Source: an uncultured bacterium (GTDB lineage Bacteria > Bacillota > Clostridia > TANB77 > CAG-508). Taken from it: a stretch of DNA of 16,117 nucleotides. Below are positions 15,506 through 16,117 of this stretch, piece after piece. Each line of letters opens with the position of its first letter. Positions within the stretch are counted from its first letter, which is position 1. The stretch spans positions 1 through 16,117 of the forward strand of contig CAJMQM010000021.1 of NCBI GenBank assembly GCA_905215615.1, given 5' to 3'. Made by a program: the position numbers and the translations under genes. Below the pieces are notes generated by a model. The model worked only from the letters and a program-made list of their open reading frames with translations, was not told where the DNA came from and ran no database searches.

Positions 15506-16117
15506 ATGAAGGTATTGTTTGCAGTAAACAATGAACATATATCAGATTCAATTATAAAAAAATATCAACAAGATTATAGAGAGCTAATTTCTAGTAAAAA
15601 TGTTTATTATTTTAATGCACTTCTTAAAGAATTACAAGAAGACAAATCATATGATAGAATAGTTATTGGAGAAGATTTAGAGATGTTCTCCAATAACAAT
15701 TATGATGTAATGGACAAATTTATTTTTGATAAATTAGACAAAATAAGTGATGAAGCATCAAATGCATCAGGAGAAGATATACCTATAATTTTAATATGCA
15801 CAGATAGAAGAAGTAAGTCAGACCCTATTTTGGTAAAATTATTTAGCATAGGAATTTATAGTGCTTTAATAGGTCAAGATAGAACAATAACTAATGTATG
15901 TAAACTAATTAATATTCCACGTTCTAAAAAAGAAGCTAAAATATACTATAGAATAGACTCAGACGATGCAGATTATAAATCAGAAAATGAAAACGATGTT
16001 AGCGAAGTAGAAATTCAAAATATTTTAATGCATTATAAAAGGCTTGGCAAAAACGAGGAAAAATATGTAGATAGCTTTAATAGTATTGCTTCTCAATATA
16101 CAGATGCACAATTAAAG
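15506..16117 (+). CDS. Partial soluble protein of unknown function, possible receiver-like N-terminal domain
   Basis: The frame opens with ATG at 15506 behind GGAGGGG (15491-15497) and stays open to the last base, giving 204 residues without a stop; the 3' end lies outside the window. I do not recognise a named family with certainty. The order of strands and helices, MKVLFAVNN, then YDRIVIGEDLEMF, then IPIILICTDRR and IYSALIG, resembles a CheY-like or pseudo-receiver fold, as found at the N-terminus of some pilus and secretion ATPase regulators. The usual acidic pair and phosphorylation Asp/Lys set are not clear, so a non-phosphorylated variant is more likely. A charged linker (about residues 146-180) follows. 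It is cytoplasmic by composition and coupled to the two-helix protein 4 bases upstream, suggesting a shared system. Confidence 0.6.
   Translation, partial: MKVLFAVNNEHISDSIIKKYQQDYRELISSKNVYYFNALLKELQEDKSYDRIVIGEDLEMFSNNNYDVMDKFIFDKLDKISDEASNASGEDIPIILICTDRRSKSDPILVKLFSIGIYSALIGQDRTITNVCKLINIPRSKKEAKIYYRIDSDDADYKSENENDVSEVEIQNILMHYKRLGKNEEKYVDSFNSIASQYTDAQLK

Overview
The window is an AT-rich (roughly 30% G+C by eye), single-orientation stretch of a low-G+C Gram-positive genome, most likely an uncultured gut-type member of the Clostridia. The pointers are a T-box leader on ileS, AddA rather than RecB, strong AGGAGG-type ribosome binding sites, AGA as the dominant arginine codon and several surface-anchored low-complexity proteins. 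TAA, TAG and TGA all end genes and Trp is TGG, so the genetic code is standard. Every supported gene lies on the + strand. I saw no tRNA, rRNA, CRISPR array, transposase or origin.

Layout. (1) Positions 3-944 hold the 3' part of an open frame that looks chimeric: the N-terminal half resembles a clostridial pilin-like surface protein and the C-terminal half is the tail of an LtaS-type sulfatase. (2) 1067-6785 looks like one transcription unit: a consensus promoter, a T-box riboswitch with an apparent AUC (Ile) specifier and attenuator, ileS, an unnamed membrane-anchored putative zinc metallopeptidase, and queA, which overlaps the peptidase by 4 bases; a long hairpin closes the unit. (3) 6811-15020 reads as a second unit: tgt, a WG-repeat membrane protein, addA and pyrG, with gaps of 12, 47 and 22 bases and no visible terminator until after pyrG. 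(4) 15008 to the window end starts a third unit: a small signal-peptide protein with two membrane helices, reminiscent of VirB2/TrbC pilins, then the start of a soluble protein with a possible receiver-like fold that runs off the window.

How the genes fit together. The core is translation and nucleotide housekeeping: IleRS charges tRNA-Ile and is controlled by uncharged tRNA-Ile through the T-box; Tgt and QueA are successive enzymes of queuosine tRNA modification; PyrG makes CTP; AddA is the helicase-nuclease subunit of double-strand-break repair, here without an adjacent addB. Interleaved are lineage-specific envelope proteins (peptidase, WG-repeat protein, chimeric surface protein). The parts most likely to hold something undescribed are the envelope genes and the possible secretion or pilus-like locus beginning at 15008; what is visible is not enough to name a new system.
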